The notes under the pieces are model-generated. The model had not been told where the DNA came from. It worked only from the letters and a program-made list of their open reading frames with translations, and did not search any database. This document shows, one piece after another, positions 47,320 through 57,604 of a stretch of 64,000 nt of DNA. The stretch comes from Streptococcus parasanguinis (GTDB lineage Bacteria; Bacillota; Bacilli; Lactobacillales; Streptococcaceae), in the NCBI RefSeq assembly GCF_901875555.1, contig NZ_CABFMD010000001.1, forward strand, positions 1 through 64,000, given 5' to 3'. A program made the translations under genes and the position numbers. Each line of letters opens with the position of its first letter. Positions within the stretch are counted from its first letter, which is position 1.

Positions 47320-47358
47320 AGAAGAGTGTCGGAGAAATTTCGACACTCTCTTCGTTTT
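47320..47358 (+). terminator. Terminator of the glyQS operon
   Basis: Stem GAAGAGTGTCG/CGACACTCTCTTC (one bulge pair) followed by GTTTTG. Confidence 0.8.
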
Positions 47359-47390
47359 GAAAACAAAAATTCAGAATATTCTGCACTATA

Positions 47391-47419
47391 TTGACCGATT
47401 GTAAAAATCATGGTATAGT
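47391..47419 (+). promoter_or_regulatory. Promoter of the amino-acid permease
   Basis: -35 TTGACC (47391-47396), 17-bp spacer, extended -10 TGG-TATAGT (47414-47419). Confidence 0.7.
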
Positions 47420-47483
47420 ATAGATTGTGAAAAATTTAAAGTGTATTTTTCTAGAATACAGATAAGATAATTGGAGTAGTGAT

Positions 47484-48866
47484 ATGTCAAAAAAACTTCA
47501 CTCGAATGAAGAAACTGAAAATGGGATGGTCCGGGGTCTGCAAAATCGGCATGTGCAGCTGATTGCGATTGCAGGGACCATTGGGACAGGACTCTTTCTA
47601 GGAGCAGGGCGTTCCCTCTCTCTAACGGGTCCATCCATAATTTTAGTCTATTTGCTGACAGGCGGCTTTATGTATTTGATGATGCGGGCCATTGGGGAAA
47701 TGCTCTATATGGATCCTGACCAACATACCTTCATCAATTTTATCACCAAGTATTTAGGAAAAGGCTGGGGATACTTTTCGGGTTGGTCCTATTGGGTTTC
47801 CTTGATATTTCTAGGAATGGCAGAGATCACAGCAGTTTCAAACTATGTTCAATTGTGGTTCCCTGATTGGCCTGCTTGGCAGATTCAAATTGTCTTTCTA
47901 GCACTGTTGAGTTGTGTGAACTTGATAGCCGTCAAGGTCTTTGGAGAGGTCGAATTTTGGTTTGGTATGATCAAAATTATTACCATCCTAGCCTTAATCG
48001 CAACAGGTATTTTTATGGTGATGACCAACTTTGAGACACCAGCAGGACATGCCAGCTTAGCCAATATTACCAATGGATTTCAGATGTTTCCAAATGGTTG
48101 GGTTAAGTTTGTGATGGCCTTCCAAATGGTTTTCTTTGCCTATCAGGCAATTGAGTTTGTCGGGATTACCACTTCAGAGACCGCTAATCCTCGTCAAGTG
48201 TTACCAAAAGCGATCAAGGAAATTCCGATCCGTATTGTGATCTTCTATGTAGGAGCTTTGTTAGCCATTATGGCTATCTTCCCTTGGCAACAGCTCCCTG
48301 TCAATAAGTCACCATTTGTGACCGTCTTTCAAATGGTTGGAATCAAGTGGGCAGCAGGTTTAATTAATTTCGTTGTCCTAACAGCTGCCGCATCTTCTTT
48401 GAATTCCACTCTCTATTCAACAGGGCGTCACTTGTACCAGATTGCAAAAGAAACACCAAACAGCAAAGTGATGAATCGTTTGAAATTGAATAGCTTATCT
48501 CGTATGGGGATTCCAAGTCGCGCGATTATTTTTTCTGCGATTGTGGTGGCTGTTTCAGCCTTTATCAATATCTTGCCAGGTGTTTCAGATGCCTTTGCCT
48601 TGATTACGGCATCTTCTTCTGGTGTCTACATTGCTATTTATATTTTAACCATGCTCGCCCATCTTAAGTACCGTAAATCAAAAGAATTTATGCCAGATGG
48701 TTTTGTCATGCCAGCTTATAAAGTGTTGAATCCATTGACCATTGTTTTCTTCCTCTTTGTATTCGTTTGTCTCTTCTTGCAAGAATCAACATACATTGGA
48801 GCAATCGGAGCTACGGTCTGGATCATTCTTTTTGGGATCTACAGCAATTGGAAACATAATAAATAA
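47484..48866 (+). CDS. Amino-acid permease (APC superfamily, AAT family)
   Basis: A proton-coupled importer for amino acids, related to the D-Ala/D-Ser/Gly (CycA) and AapA group. The 460-residue protein has 12 hydrophobic segments and the family start RGLQNRHVQLIAIAGTIGTGLFLG, then IGEMLYMDP. The TTSETANPRQVLPKAIKEIP segment is also typical. GGAG precedes the ATG. Monocistronic; the following repeat can end it. Substrate cannot be fixed from sequence. Confidence 0.9.
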   Translation: MSKKLHSNEETENGMVRGLQNRHVQLIAIAGTIGTGLFLGAGRSLSLTGPSIILVYLLTGGFMYLMMRAIGEMLYMDPDQHTFINFITKYLGKGWGYFSGWSYWVSLIFLGMAEITAVSNYVQLWFPDWPAWQIQIVFLALLSCVNLIAVKVFGEVEFWFGMIKIITILALIATGIFMVMTNFETPAGHASLANITNGFQMFPNGWVKFVMAFQMVFFAYQAIEFVGITTSETANPRQVLPKAIKEIPIRIVIFYVGALLAIMAIFPWQQLPVNKSPFVTVFQMVGIKWAAGLINFVVLTAAASSLNSTLYSTGRHLYQIAKETPNSKVMNRLKLNSLSRMGIPSRAIIFSAIVVAVSAFINILPGVSDAFALITASSSGVYIAIYILTMLAHLKYRKSKEFMPDGFVMPAYKVLNPLTIVFFLFVFVCLFLQESTYIGAIGATVWIILFGIYSNWKHNK

Positions 48867-48873
48867 ACAGCAA

Positions 48874-49044
48874 GAGGCTGGGACAAAAATCCTAGCCTCT
48901 TCTTGTTTTTGTTTTGTTGAGCAAGACGCAGTGGTTGAGTGGACTCTACTAGGCTGATTTCATCAGCTTTTATAGTCCTACTCAATTGTGCGGTGGTGGG
49001 ACGACGAAATCGAATTCTAACGAATGACCGATTTCTGTCCCACT
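48874..49044 (-). repeat. 172-bp interspersed repeat, copy B (inverted)
   Basis: On the minus strand this is the same element as 18912-19083. The ends GAGGCTGGGACAAAA (48874) and TTTCTGTCCCAC (49032-49043) form the terminal inverted repeats. The left hairpin GAGGCTGGGAC/ATCCTAGCCTC (48874-48898) with TTCTTGTTTTTG behind can serve as the permease terminator. Confidence 0.85.
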
Positions 49045-49107
49045 TTCTTTACTATTTCAGAGCTCGTTTACTTCTTTTAAGGAATTAGTTGGAGGGAACA
49101 AAAGAAA

Positions 49108-49146
49108 AACAGAGATGGAAGAAATTACTTTTCTTCCATCTCTGTT
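49108..49146. terminator. Bidirectional terminator over the end of the 59-residue ORF
   Basis: Long stem AAACAGAGATGGAAGAA/TTCTTCCATCTCTGTTT with loop ATTACTT; the stop codon of the minus-strand ORF lies in the loop. Confidence 0.8.
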
Positions 49147-49304
49147 TTTTGTCCTTGAATGGCTTTTTTGAGCCACCAAAGTGAGCCGGCTAGGATCAGG
49201 GCAGCAAGCCAAAAAATCCAAGCCTCAATAGTGGTTAGAAAAAAGTAGAGAGCGATAGCATCGGCCAATAAAAGTGGGATGAGAGTCTGTTTTCTTAATT
49301 TCAT
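49125..49304 (-). CDS. Small 59-residue membrane protein, unknown function
   Basis: Minus-strand frame with ATG at 49304, 59 residues. It has a short basic start (MKLRKQT), two hydrophobic stretches (about 8-24 and 29-45, rich in Trp/Leu/Ala), and a charged end. No ribosome-binding site is seen; a TACAAT -10-like box ends six bases before the ATG, so the mRNA may be leaderless. A dedicated terminator overlaps its end, which supports a real gene. It is head-to-head with rsmH. Family unknown. Confidence 0.55.
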   Translation of the reverse strand: MKLRKQTLIPLLLADAIALYFFLTTIEAWIFWLAALILAGSLWWLKKAIQGQKTEMEEK

Positions 49305-49436
49305 AAGAATATTGTATCATAAATCCTAGAGGAAACAAGTGAAATCAAGACTTTCTAGGTATTTTGTAGGATCCGAAAAGGTCAAATAGGATTAGTTAGT
49401 GAATTTTCTTTCAGGAGTGCATCTTGGTCCCATTTG

Positions 49437-49445
49437 TGGTAAAAT
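49437..49445 (+). promoter_or_regulatory. Extended -10 promoter of the rsmH operon
   Basis: TGGTAAAAT (49437-49445); the ATG of rsmH is ten bases further, so the leader would be about three bases. Confidence 0.5.
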
Positions 49446-49454
49446 AGTAAAGAT

Positions 49455-50405
49455 ATGAGTAAAGAATTTCATCATGTAACGGTTTTGCTTCATGAAACGA
49501 TCGATATGCTGGATGTTAAGCCAGATGGGATCTATGTAGACGCCACATTGGGTGGGGCAGGCCACAGCGAATATTTGTTAACAAAATTAAATGAATCAGG
49601 CCATCTCTATGCCTTTGACCAAGATCAGCATGCGATTGAGAATGCTAAGATTCGTTTAGCTCCATTCATCGAGAAAGGCATGGTGACCTTCATTAAGGAT
49701 AACTTTCGTCATTTAAAGGAACGTCTTAACGAATTGGGTGTGACTGAAATTGATGGAATCTGTTATGACTTAGGTGTGTCTAGTCCTCAGTTAGATGAAC
49801 GGGAACGTGGATTTTCTTACAAGAAAGATGCGCCGTTGGACATGCGGATGAATCAAGAAGCTTCCTTAACAGCCTATGAGGTGGTTAATAACTACGATTA
49901 CCATGATCTAGTTCGCATTTTTTTCAAATATGGAGAGGACAAATTTTCCAAGCAAATTGCGCGGAAAATTGAGCAAGCGCGAGCAATTAAACCGATTGAA
50001 ACGACGACTGAATTAGCAGAGATTATTAAATCTGCTAAACCAGCTAAGGAGCTCAAGAAAAAGGGTCATCCTGCTAAACAGATCTTTCAAGCCATTCGTA
50101 TCGAAGTCAATGATGAACTGGGAGCGGCGGATGAATCGATTCAGCAAGCCATGGATTTGTTGGCCCTCGATGGTCGTATTTCTGTGATTACCTTTCATTC
50201 GTTAGAGGATCGATTGACCAAACAATTGTTTAAAGAAGCTTCGACGGTTGAGGTTCCAAAGGGGCTTCCCTTTATTCCAGATGATTTGAAACCAAAGATG
50301 GAGTTGGTCAACCGGAAGCCTATTTTTCCAAGTGATGAAGAGCTTGAGGATAATAATCGATCCCATTCAGCAAAATTACGGGTTGCTCGTAAAATACACA
50401 AGTAA
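49455..50405 (+). CDS. rsmH: RsmH, 16S rRNA (cytosine-1402-N4)-methyltransferase
   Basis: RsmH methylates C1402 in the decoding centre. The 316-residue protein starts [14 protein letters not shown] and has the SAM-binding segment [15 protein letters not shown] (about 27-41) and [11 protein letters not shown]. The [16 protein letters not shown] segment is diagnostic. It heads the rsmH-ftsL-pbp2X-mraY division and cell-wall cluster. There is no ribosome site before the ATG. Confidence 0.97.
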   Translation: MSKEFHHVTVLLHETIDMLDVKPDGIYVDATLGGAGHSEYLLTKLNESGHLYAFDQDQHAIENAKIRLAPFIEKGMVTFIKDNFRHLKERLNELGVTEIDGICYDLGVSSPQLDERERGFSYKKDAPLDMRMNQEASLTAYEVVNNYDYHDLVRIFFKYGEDKFSKQIARKIEQARAIKPIETTTELAEIIKSAKPAKELKKKGHPAKQIFQAIRIEVNDELGAADESIQQAMDLLALDGRISVITFHSLEDRLTKQLFKEASTVEVPKGLPFIPDDLKPKMELVNRKPIFPSDEELEDNNRSHSAKLRVARKIHK

Positions 50406-50416
50406 GAGGAATTGAT

Positions 50417-50752
50417 ATGGCAGCAAGAGATGAGAGAACAAGAACACAGGTATTGCAAGACCACTTTCGCCGTTTCTCTAGAGTAGAAAAGGCTTTTTAT
50501 GGGTCGATTGTCCTAACAGCTGTGATTTTAGCCATCAGTATTGTCTTTATGCAAACACGGATTTTGCAAGTTCAGAATCAATTGACAGATTTAAATACAG
50601 AACTGGAAGCAAAGAAAACAGAATTGGAAGATGTTCGTCAAGAGGTCAATGAATTGACGCGCTATGATCGGTTGTCGCAGCTGGCCAGTTCGCAAGGAAT
50701 GAAGTTACAAAAAGAAAATCGAAAAACAGTGAGTGCAAGTAGTGATGAATAA
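50417..50752 (+). CDS. ftsL: FtsL, cell-division protein
   Basis: FtsL with DivIB and DivIC organises the divisome and activates septal synthesis. The 111-residue bitopic protein has a basic cytoplasmic part, one membrane helix (about 34-54), and an extracellular leucine-zipper-like coiled coil ([17 protein letters not shown]...). AAGAGGAA precedes the ATG. It overlaps pbp2X by eight bases. Low sequence conservation, so the call rests on layout and position. Confidence 0.92.
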   Translation: MAARDERTRTQVLQDHFRRFSRVEKAFYGSIVLTAVILAISIVFMQTRILQVQNQLTDLNTELEAKKTELEDVRQEVNELTRYDRLSQLASSQGMKLQKENRKTVSASSDE

Positions 50753-53024
50753 ATTTAAAAAGTTTTTGATTCGGTATTCGGTGAAAAAACGCCGTTTACC
50801 GGCTCAAAATCGAAAACAAGTTGGGAAAAACCTCAGTGTACTGGCGATTTTCCTCTTTTTTCTCTTCCTTTTAAATTTTGCTCTGATTATAGGCACCGAT
50901 AAGAAATTTGGTGTCACCTTATCGGACCAGGCCAAAAAGGTACATGAAGAAACCGTCATTGTTCCTGCAAAACGAGGCACGATTTACGATCGAAATGGTG
51001 CTGTGATTGCAGAAGATGCAACAACCTATAATGTTTATGCGGTTATCGATAAAAAGTACAAGTCTGCTACAGGAAAGATCTTATATGTAGAAGAGAATCA
51101 GTTTAAAAAAGTAGCGGAGATTTTTAAGCAGTACTTGGGAATGGATGAAAATTATGTTGTCCAACAATTGTCTCAAAAGAAATTAAAACAGGTTTCTTTT
51201 GGATCCAACGGTAATGGGATTACTTATAGCAATATGACAGCCATTCGTGACGCCCTTGAAGCAGCAAAGATCGAGGGGATCGCTTTTACAACGAGTCCAA
51301 ATCGGAGCTATAAAAATGGAGTCTTTGCCTCTCAATTTATTGGCCAAGCTTCTCTTCAGGAAGACAAAGATGGCAATAAAACCTTGAAGGGGCAATCAGG
51401 GATGGAGAAATCCCTCGATCGTATTCTCGCTGGTCAAAATGGGGTTATCACCTATGACAAAGACCGAAACGGGAATATCGTTCCTGGTTCAGATAAGGTT
51501 TCTGTCAAAACAGAAGATGGAAAAGATGTCTATACGACTATTTCAGCAGAATTACAAACCTACCTTGAGACACGAATGGATGTTTTCCAAGAAAAAGTAA
51601 AAGGAAAGTATGTTAGTGCGACTCTTGTGAGTGCAAAAACTGGAGAAATCCTGGCGACAACGCAACGTCCATCCTATAATGCGGATACCAAACAAGGGTT
51701 GGATCTGAAAAACTTGAAAACCTGGAATACCATCCTTTATCAAGATCAGTATGAGCCGGGTTCAACGATGAAGGTCATGTTATTAGCTTCGGCGATTGAT
51801 CATGGAACCTTCCCAGCCTATAATGAAGTATACTACAGTAACGAACTACAAGTAAAAGATGCGACCATCCGTGACTGGGATGTCAATATGGGGCTGGCTG
51901 AAGGTCGCTATATGAATATCGCACAGGGCTTTGCTTACTCAAGTAACGTGGGGATGACTCGCTTAGAGCAAAAGATGGGAAATGCTGTCTGGATGGACTA
52001 CCTAACCCGCTTTAAATTCGGTCTTCCGACCCGTTTTGGAATGGGAAATGAAGCTTACGGGAGTCTTCCAGGGGATTATGTCAGTCAAGCCATGTCTTCC
52101 TTCGGTCAAGGGATTTCCGTCAGTCAAACCCAAATGTTACGGGCCTTTAGTGCCATCGCTAATGATGGGCAAATGTTAGAGCCGAAGTTTATTAGTGCTA
52201 TTTACGATAAAAAATCAGACACAGCCCGCAAATCAAAAAAAGAAGTTGTTGGAAAACCAGTTTCAGGTTCAGCTGCGCAACAGACACGGAACTATATGAT
52301 CACCGTCGGAACAGATCCAGAGTATGGAACCTTGTACAGTGATGGACCCATCATTCAGGTACCCGGTCAAAACGTTGCGGTGAAATCAGGGACTGCCCAA
52401 ATGGCCACGGATAAAGGATACTTGCAAGGAGAAAATGATTATATCTACTCGGTTGTAGCCATGACACCTGCAGAAGATCCTGAATTCATCATGTATGTGA
52501 CGGTCCAACAACCAGAAGTGAAATTCTCATTCACCAGCTGGGAAGAGCTGGTCAATCCTATTTTGGAAGATGCAGTTGCTTTAAAAGACGAATTGCATTT
52601 GACATCAGAGGCACCAACTTTGGATGATGTGACCAAAGAAACGACCTACAAAATCCCTTCAGTAGAAACTCTCTCTAAGGAGTTGAATCTGAAACAAAAT
52701 CTGAGCCCAGGTGCTTATTCAGAGGAATTGCGTCGCAATTTGGTGCAACCAATTGTCCTAGGAACCGGGGAAAATATCCGCAAAATGTCTGTGGATGTAG
52801 GCTCTAAAGTCAAAGCCAATCAACAAGTATTGTTATTGACAGAAGACTTTGATGCGGTTCCAGATATGTATGGTTGGACTAAGAAAAATGCAGACATCTT
52901 TGGAGAATGGACTGGAATTGAAATTACCTATAAAGGTAGTGGAAAGAAAGTAACCAAACAAAGTGTCAAAATGAACACCTCACTCAATAAAACCAAAAAG
53001 ATTACGTTAACATTAGGAGACTAA
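50745..53024 (+). CDS. pbp2X: Penicillin-binding protein 2x (class B transpeptidase)
   Basis: PBP2x is the septal peptidoglycan transpeptidase and a main beta-lactam target. I start it at ATG 50745 ([17 protein letters not shown]), overlapping ftsL; 759 residues. It has one membrane helix (about 28-48), a dimerisation/pedestal domain, and a transpeptidase domain with Ser340-Thr-Met-Lys (STMK), Ser399/Ser400-Asn401 (SSN) and Lys547-Ser-Gly-Thr (KSGT). The residue after Ser340 is Thr, as in susceptible pneumococcal alleles. Two PASTA domains follow to the C-terminus. Confidence 0.96.
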   Translation: MNKFKKFLIRYSVKKRRLPAQNRKQVGKNLSVLAIFLFFLFLLNFALIIGTDKKFGVTLSDQAKKVHEETVIVPAKRGTIYDRNGAVIAEDATTYNVYAVIDKKYKSATGKILYVEENQFKKVAEIFKQYLGMDENYVVQQLSQKKLKQVSFGSNGNGITYSNMTAIRDALEAAKIEGIAFTTSPNRSYKNGVFASQFIGQASLQEDKDGNKTLKGQSGMEKSLDRILAGQNGVITYDKDRNGNIVPGSDKVSVKTEDGKDVYTTISAELQTYLETRMDVFQEKVKGKYVSATLVSAKTGEILATTQRPSYNADTKQGLDLKNLKTWNTILYQDQYEPGSTMKVMLLASAIDHGTFPAYNEVYYSNELQVKDATIRDWDVNMGLAEGRYMNIAQGFAYSSNVGMTRLEQKMGNAVWMDYLTRFKFGLPTRFGMGNEAYGSLPGDYVSQAMSSFGQGISVSQTQMLRAFSAIANDGQMLEPKFISAIYDKKSDTARKSKKEVVGKPVSGSAAQQTRNYMITVGTDPEYGTLYSDGPIIQVPGQNVAVKSGTAQMATDKGYLQGENDYIYSVVAMTPAEDPEFIMYVTVQQPEVKFSFTSWEELVNPILEDAVALKDELHLTSEAPTLDDVTKETTYKIPSVETLSKELNLKQNLSPGAYSEELRRNLVQPIVLGTGENIRKMSVDVGSKVKANQQVLLLTEDFDAVPDMYGWTKKNADIFGEWTGIEITYKGSGKKVTKQSVKMNTSLNKTKKITLTLGD

Positions 53025-53025
53025 G

Positions 53026-54018
53026 ATGTATATTGCTACGATCCTTGTATCGTTTCTATTAACAGTGGCTGCTATTCCAGCCTTTATTCGATTTTACCAT
53101 CGTGCTCATATTTCTGGGCAACAAATGCATGAAGATGTGAAACAACACAAAGCGAAAGCTGGCACTCCGACAATGGGTGGAGTGGTGTTTCTCATTACAG
53201 CAGTTCTAGTCAGTTTTGTCGTTACCGTATTGACTGGAAATTTCACGCGACCTGTTCAACTTACTCTATTTATCTTGATTCTATATGGAATTGTTGGATT
53301 TTTGGATGACTTTTTAAAAGTTTTTCGTAAGATTAATGAAGGGCTCAATCCAAAGCAAAAATTAGCTCTTCAACTCGTTGGTGGAATCATCTTCTATATT
53401 TTTTCTGAACGCCATGGTGCAGGAAGCCTTTTGAATGTCTTTGGTTACGATCTTTACTTGGGCCATTTCTACATTCTCTTTGCTTTGTTTTGGTTGGTTG
53501 GTTTTTCAAATGCTGTCAATTTGACAGATGGGATTGATGGATTAGCCAGCATTTCCGTTGCCATTAGCCTGAGTGCCTATTCCTTTATTGCCTATATGCA
53601 AGGAAAATGGGACATTCTCTTTGTGACTTTGAGTATGATTGGGGCCTTGCTTGGATTTTTTGTCTTCAACCACAAGCCAGCTAAAATCTTTATGGGAGAT
53701 GTCGGTAGTCTAGCTCTTGGAGGGATGCTTGCAGCCTTGTCAATGGCTCTGCATGTCGAGTGGACGCTGCTCCTGATTGGTCTGGTCTATGTCATTGAAA
53801 CAGGTTCAGTGATGCTACAAGTGACCTATTTCAAATGGACCAAGAAACGCTACGGGGAAGGGCGACGGATTTTCAGAATGACTCCTTTCCACCATCATTT
53901 AGAACTGGGTGGACTTTCTGGAAATGGCCAAAACTGGTCAGAATGGAAAGTGGATGCCTTTATGTGGTCCATTGCCTTGGTAACAAGTGTCATCACTCTT
54001 GTTCTTCTCTACTTATAA
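53026..54018 (+). CDS. mraY: MraY, phospho-N-acetylmuramoyl-pentapeptide transferase
   Basis: MraY joins UDP-MurNAc-pentapeptide to undecaprenyl phosphate, giving lipid I. The 330-residue protein has about ten membrane helices. It shows GTPTMGG (46-52), the catalytic [16 protein letters not shown] and the [10 protein letters not shown] and FHHHLE loops. It starts one base after the pbp2X stop and ends the cluster. Confidence 0.97.
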   Translation: MYIATILVSFLLTVAAIPAFIRFYHRAHISGQQMHEDVKQHKAKAGTPTMGGVVFLITAVLVSFVVTVLTGNFTRPVQLTLFILILYGIVGFLDDFLKVFRKINEGLNPKQKLALQLVGGIIFYIFSERHGAGSLLNVFGYDLYLGHFYILFALFWLVGFSNAVNLTDGIDGLASISVAISLSAYSFIAYMQGKWDILFVTLSMIGALLGFFVFNHKPAKIFMGDVGSLALGGMLAALSMALHVEWTLLLIGLVYVIETGSVMLQVTYFKWTKKRYGEGRRIFRMTPFHHHLELGGLSGNGQNWSEWKVDAFMWSIALVTSVITLVLLYL

Positions 54019-54048
54019 AAAAGACGGTGGGCTTGCCCATCGTTTTTT
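54018..54048 (+). terminator. Terminator of the rsmH-mraY operon
   Basis: Stem AAGACGGTGGGC/GCCCATCGTTTT with one G-T pair and a TT loop, followed by T residues. Confidence 0.75.
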
Positions 54049-54152
54049 ACTGACTCAAAGAGGCTTTGTTGGTTAGGAAAAATGACTCATAAGAGAGGCA
54101 CGAAGTCAGCTTTTCTGATATAATAATAGAGATCATGAAAGGAACTGAGAAA

Positions 54153-55496
54153 ATGAAATTTACAGAGTTTAATTTAAAGCCTTATATTCAAGAGGCACTG
54201 AAAGAAATCAATTTTAGAGAAGCAACTGAAGTACAGGAAAAACTAATTCCGATTGTCTTAGCTGGGAATGATTTGGTTGGGGAGTCTAAGACAGGATCTG
54301 GAAAAACCCATACATTCCTCTTGCCGATTTTTCAAACGTTAAATGAAGACAACGATCAAGTTGAAGCGGTCATCACGGCTCCTAGTCGGGAGTTGGCAAC
54401 GCAAATTTACCAAGCTGCTCGTCAAATCGCTAGTCATTCTGAAAAAGAGATTCGGATTGCCAATTATGTTGGAGGAACGGATAAAAGTCGTCAGATTGAA
54501 AAATTGCAGGTCAAACAACCGCATATCGTGATTGGAACTCCAGGTCGGATCTATGATCTAGTTGCATCCGGTGATCTGGCTATTCATAAAGCTCATACCT
54601 TTGTGGTAGATGAGGCAGATATGACACTGGATATGGGATTTTTGTCTACCGTAGATAAGATTGCTTCAAGACTACCTCAACAACTGCAGTTTTTGGTGTT
54701 TTCAGCTACCATTCCACAAAAATTACAGCCTTTCTTGAAAAAATATCTCTCAAACCCAGTTATGGAGCAAATTAAGACCAAGACGGTGATTTCAGATACC
54801 ATTGATAATTGGCTGGTTTCCACCAAGGGACGGGATAAAAATGAGCAAGTTTTCCAATTGACCAAGACCTTGCAGCCTTATTTGGCCATGATTTTTGTCA
54901 ATACAAAAACAAGAGCAGATGATCTTCATGCCTATTTAGTAGCTCAGGGACTCAAAGTGGCGAAGATTCACGGAGATATCCCACCACGTGAACGAAAACG
55001 GATCATGAATCAGGTGAAAAATCTTGATTTTGAGTATATTGTGGCCACAGATTTGGCGGCGCGTGGAATTGATATCGAAGGGGTGAGCCATGTCATTAAC
55101 GATGCCATTCCTCAAGATCTTTCCTTCTTTGTCCACCGTGTTGGTCGGACAGGTCGCAATGGCCTACCAGGTGTAGCCATTACTCTTTATCAACCAAGTG
55201 ATGATTCAGATATCCGTGAACTAGAAAAAATGGGCATTCGTTTCGTACCGAAAGTGTTGAAAAATGGGGTTATTGAAGATACCTATGATCGGGATAGACG
55301 GGCGAATCGTGAGAAAAAGCAAGAGAAACTTGATATCGAAATGATTGGTCTGGTGAAGAAGAAAAAGAAAAAAATCAAACCAGGCTACAAGAAAAAAATC
55401 AAATGGGCAGTTGATGAGAAGCGAAGAAAAACTAAGCGAGCGGAAAACCGTGCGCGTGGTCGGGCAGAACGAAAGGCCAAACGCCAAACTTTCTGA
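54153..55496 (+). CDS. DEAD-box RNA helicase (CshB-like)
   Basis: An ATP-dependent RNA helicase for ribosome assembly or RNA turnover, often cold-related. I start it at ATG 54153 (MKFTEFNLKPYIQ), nine bases after AAAGGA; an ATG at 54135 lacks a site. The 447-residue protein has motif I SKTGSGKT, Ia PSRELATQ, II DEAD as VDEADM, III SAT, and VI HRVGRTGR. The C-terminal 65 residues are Lys/Arg-rich. An extended -10 TGATATAAT (54116-54124) gives it a promoter. Confidence 0.93.
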   Translation: MKFTEFNLKPYIQEALKEINFREATEVQEKLIPIVLAGNDLVGESKTGSGKTHTFLLPIFQTLNEDNDQVEAVITAPSRELATQIYQAARQIASHSEKEIRIANYVGGTDKSRQIEKLQVKQPHIVIGTPGRIYDLVASGDLAIHKAHTFVVDEADMTLDMGFLSTVDKIASRLPQQLQFLVFSATIPQKLQPFLKKYLSNPVMEQIKTKTVISDTIDNWLVSTKGRDKNEQVFQLTKTLQPYLAMIFVNTKTRADDLHAYLVAQGLKVAKIHGDIPPRERKRIMNQVKNLDFEYIVATDLAARGIDIEGVSHVINDAIPQDLSFFVHRVGRTGRNGLPGVAITLYQPSDDSDIRELEKMGIRFVPKVLKNGVIEDTYDRDRRANREKKQEKLDIEMIGLVKKKKKKIKPGYKKKIKWAVDEKRRKTKRAENRARGRAERKAKRQTF

Positions 55497-55581
55497 TCCC
55501 TTGTTTCAAATGTTTAAAAGAAAACATAGATTTTCTTTATGAACTCCATAAAGAAAAACTATTGGGAACTTGTCTAAAATT

Positions 55582-55616
55582 ATGATAGACTAAACTTGTG
55601 TAGTCTATCATTTTTC
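55582..55616 (+). terminator. Terminator of the helicase gene
   Basis: Perfect 11-pair stem ATGATAGACTA/TAGTCTATCAT with an eight-base loop and TTTTT. Confidence 0.85.
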
Positions 55617-55692
55617 TATTTCTGTAGCAATTTTTGGAATTCCGATAGTGAATGTGATAGAATGTTTATGTTCGAGAAAGGAAGTAACAAGA

Positions 55693-56493
55693 ATGTTTAC
55701 AACTAATCTATTAACAGCCAACTGGTATGCCGACTTTTTAAAACACGTTCCAGATAGCAAGCTGTTTAGTTTGAGAGCTGTATTGGATGCATTCCCAGCT
55801 GTCATAGGGAAACTGCCTGTGACGATTTTACTAGCCCTGGGAGGCGCATTTGTTGGGATTATTTTTGCCATGATTTTTGCTCTGGTCAAAATTAATCGTG
55901 TACGAATCCTCTACCCGCTTCAAGCTGTTTTTGTCAGCTTTTTACGTGGGACTCCTTTGTTGGTTCAGTTGATGTTGACCTATTATGGGATTCCTCTTAT
56001 TTTAAAAGCGATCAATCAGTCTTATGGAACAGCTTTTAATATTAATGCCATTCCAGCAGAGCTCTTTGCGATTGTAGCCCTTGCCTTCAATGAGGCGGCT
56101 TATGCGAGTGAGACCATCCGGGCAGCGATTTTATCAGTGGATCCTGGTGAAGTTGAGGCGGCGCGTAGTCTTGGAATGACCAACCGTCAAGTGTATCGTA
56201 GGATTATTATTCCAAATGCAGCCGTCGTTGCAACTCCAACCTTAATCAACTCCCTCATTGGCTTAACCAAGGGGACATCGCTAGCCTTTAGTGCCAGTGT
56301 GGTGGAAATTTTTGCCCAAGCTCGGATTATTGGGGGGAGCGATTTGAAGTACTTTGAACGCTTTATCACAGTATCGATTGTTTACTGGATTGTGAATATC
56401 CTCATTGAAATGCTAGGCCGCCACATTGAACGTCGACTGGATATTGAGACTCCCGTAACCATTGATTTACCAGATCAGGAGGTCCGGATCTAA
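55693..56493 (+). CDS. Amino-acid ABC transporter permease (HisM/ArtQ type)
   Basis: Membrane subunit of a polar-amino-acid importer. I start it at ATG 55693 (MFTTNLLTANWYADFL) after AAAGGAAG, 266 residues; the in-frame start at 55648 has no ribosome site. There are about five membrane helices. The EAA loop EAAYASETIRAAILSVDPGE couples it to the ATPase. The stop and the next ATG overlap (TAATG). No substrate-binding protein gene is in the vicinity, so one must be encoded elsewhere. Confidence 0.93.
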   Translation: MFTTNLLTANWYADFLKHVPDSKLFSLRAVLDAFPAVIGKLPVTILLALGGAFVGIIFAMIFALVKINRVRILYPLQAVFVSFLRGTPLLVQLMLTYYGIPLILKAINQSYGTAFNINAIPAELFAIVALAFNEAAYASETIRAAILSVDPGEVEAARSLGMTNRQVYRRIIIPNAAVVATPTLINSLIGLTKGTSLAFSASVVEIFAQARIIGGSDLKYFERFITVSIVYWIVNILIEMLGRHIERRLDIETPVTIDLPDQEVRI

Positions 56494-57236
56494 TGATTTA
56501 TATTTCAGAATTATCAAAGACATTTTCAGGTCAAAAGGTTTTAAATAATCTAAGTTTGGAAATTCAAAAAGGGGAAGTCGTAGCCTTGATTGGGTCTTCG
56601 GGAGCCGGGAAATCAACCTTCTTACGTAGTTTAAACTATTTGGAAGCACCGGATAGCGGTAGAATTAAGATTGATGATTTCGAGGTTGATTTTGAGCACA
56701 TTAGCCAAGATCAAATCTTAACCTTAAGAAGAAAATTGGCCATGGTTTTCCAACAGTTTAATTTATTTGGAAGAAAAACAGCTCTTGAAAATGTGAAAGA
56801 AGGGCTCGTTGTTGTCAAGGGCTTATCCGATCAAGAAGCAACGAAAATTGCACGGGAAGAACTAGCAAAAGTCGGCCTATCGGATCGTGAAAATCACTAT
56901 CCTCGTCACCTTTCAGGTGGACAAAAGCAACGCGTGGCTTTGGCTCGTGCCTTGGCCATGAAACCAGAAGTTCTTTTGCTGGACGAACCAACTTCAGCCT
57001 TGGATCCAGAATTGGTTGGAGAAGTGGAAAAATCCATTGCTAATGCAGCCAAATCAGGGCAAACCATGGTACTGGTCAGCCATGATATGTCTTTTGTAGC
57101 GCAAGTGGCAGATAAGGTCTTGTTTTTGGATAAAGGACGGATTCTTGAATCTGGAACACCAGAGGAAATCATGCAACATCCAAAAGAAGAACGGACAAAA
57201 GAATTCTTTGCTAGTTACAAACGGACCTATGTTTGA
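56493..57236 (+). CDS. Amino-acid ABC transporter ATP-binding protein
   Basis: The ATPase of the importer encoded just before. The 247-residue protein has Walker A GSSGAGKS (about 32-39), Q-loop FQQFNLF, signature LSGGQKQR, Walker B LLLDEPTSALD and the switch His in VSHD. Order and overlap with the permease gene fix the partnership. The amino acid moved is not determinable. Confidence 0.94.
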   Translation: MIYISELSKTFSGQKVLNNLSLEIQKGEVVALIGSSGAGKSTFLRSLNYLEAPDSGRIKIDDFEVDFEHISQDQILTLRRKLAMVFQQFNLFGRKTALENVKEGLVVVKGLSDQEATKIAREELAKVGLSDRENHYPRHLSGGQKQRVALARALAMKPEVLLLDEPTSALDPELVGEVEKSIANAAKSGQTMVLVSHDMSFVAQVADKVLFLDKGRILESGTPEEIMQHPKEERTKEFFASYKRTYV

Positions 57237-57317
57237 TATAATAGAAAAGAGGTAAGACTCAGCTGGCGGTGCTAGCTGGGTTTGTTTTCTGAAAATGTAA
57301 AAATATTTGGAGTCGTG

Positions 57318-57545
57318 ATGTTAAATAAATTATTGTCCTTATATTTACAAAGTTTAGTGACGACAACGATTTTAGTTGGGATCGCTTCTTGTATTTGGAT
57401 TGGCTACCGTGCCCTTAAGAAGAAAGATAAAACAGCCAAGCAACGACAAGCGCATTTGTATGATATCCTCTTAATTGATATCATGACGATTCCTATTTTA
57501 ACCTTTGCGGTCATAGGGATTTTGTTTATCTTTCAAGCACGGTAA
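57318..57545 (+). CDS. DUF4059 small membrane protein
   Basis: I start this at ATG 57318 (MLNKLLSLYLQSLVTT) after GGAG, 75 residues. Two membrane helices (about 10-30 and 50-72) flank a basic loop (KKKDKTAKQRQ). The DUF4059 family is streptococcal and regularly sits between the ABC ATPase and trxB, as in pneumococcus. Function unknown. The trxB promoter begins within and just after its end. Confidence 0.8.
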   Translation: MLNKLLSLYLQSLVTTTILVGIASCIWIGYRALKKKDKTAKQRQAHLYDILLIDIMTIPILTFAVIGILFIFQAR

Positions 57546-57574
57546 TTGCAAAAAGATCGTGTTAGAATTATAAT
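57546..57574 (+). promoter_or_regulatory. trxB promoter
   Basis: -35 TTGCAA (57546-57551), 17-bp spacer, -10 TATAAT (57569-57574), directly behind the DUF4059 stop. Confidence 0.75.
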
Positions 57575-57604
57575 GATGACAACGAAACGGAAAAGAGGTT
57601 GAGT

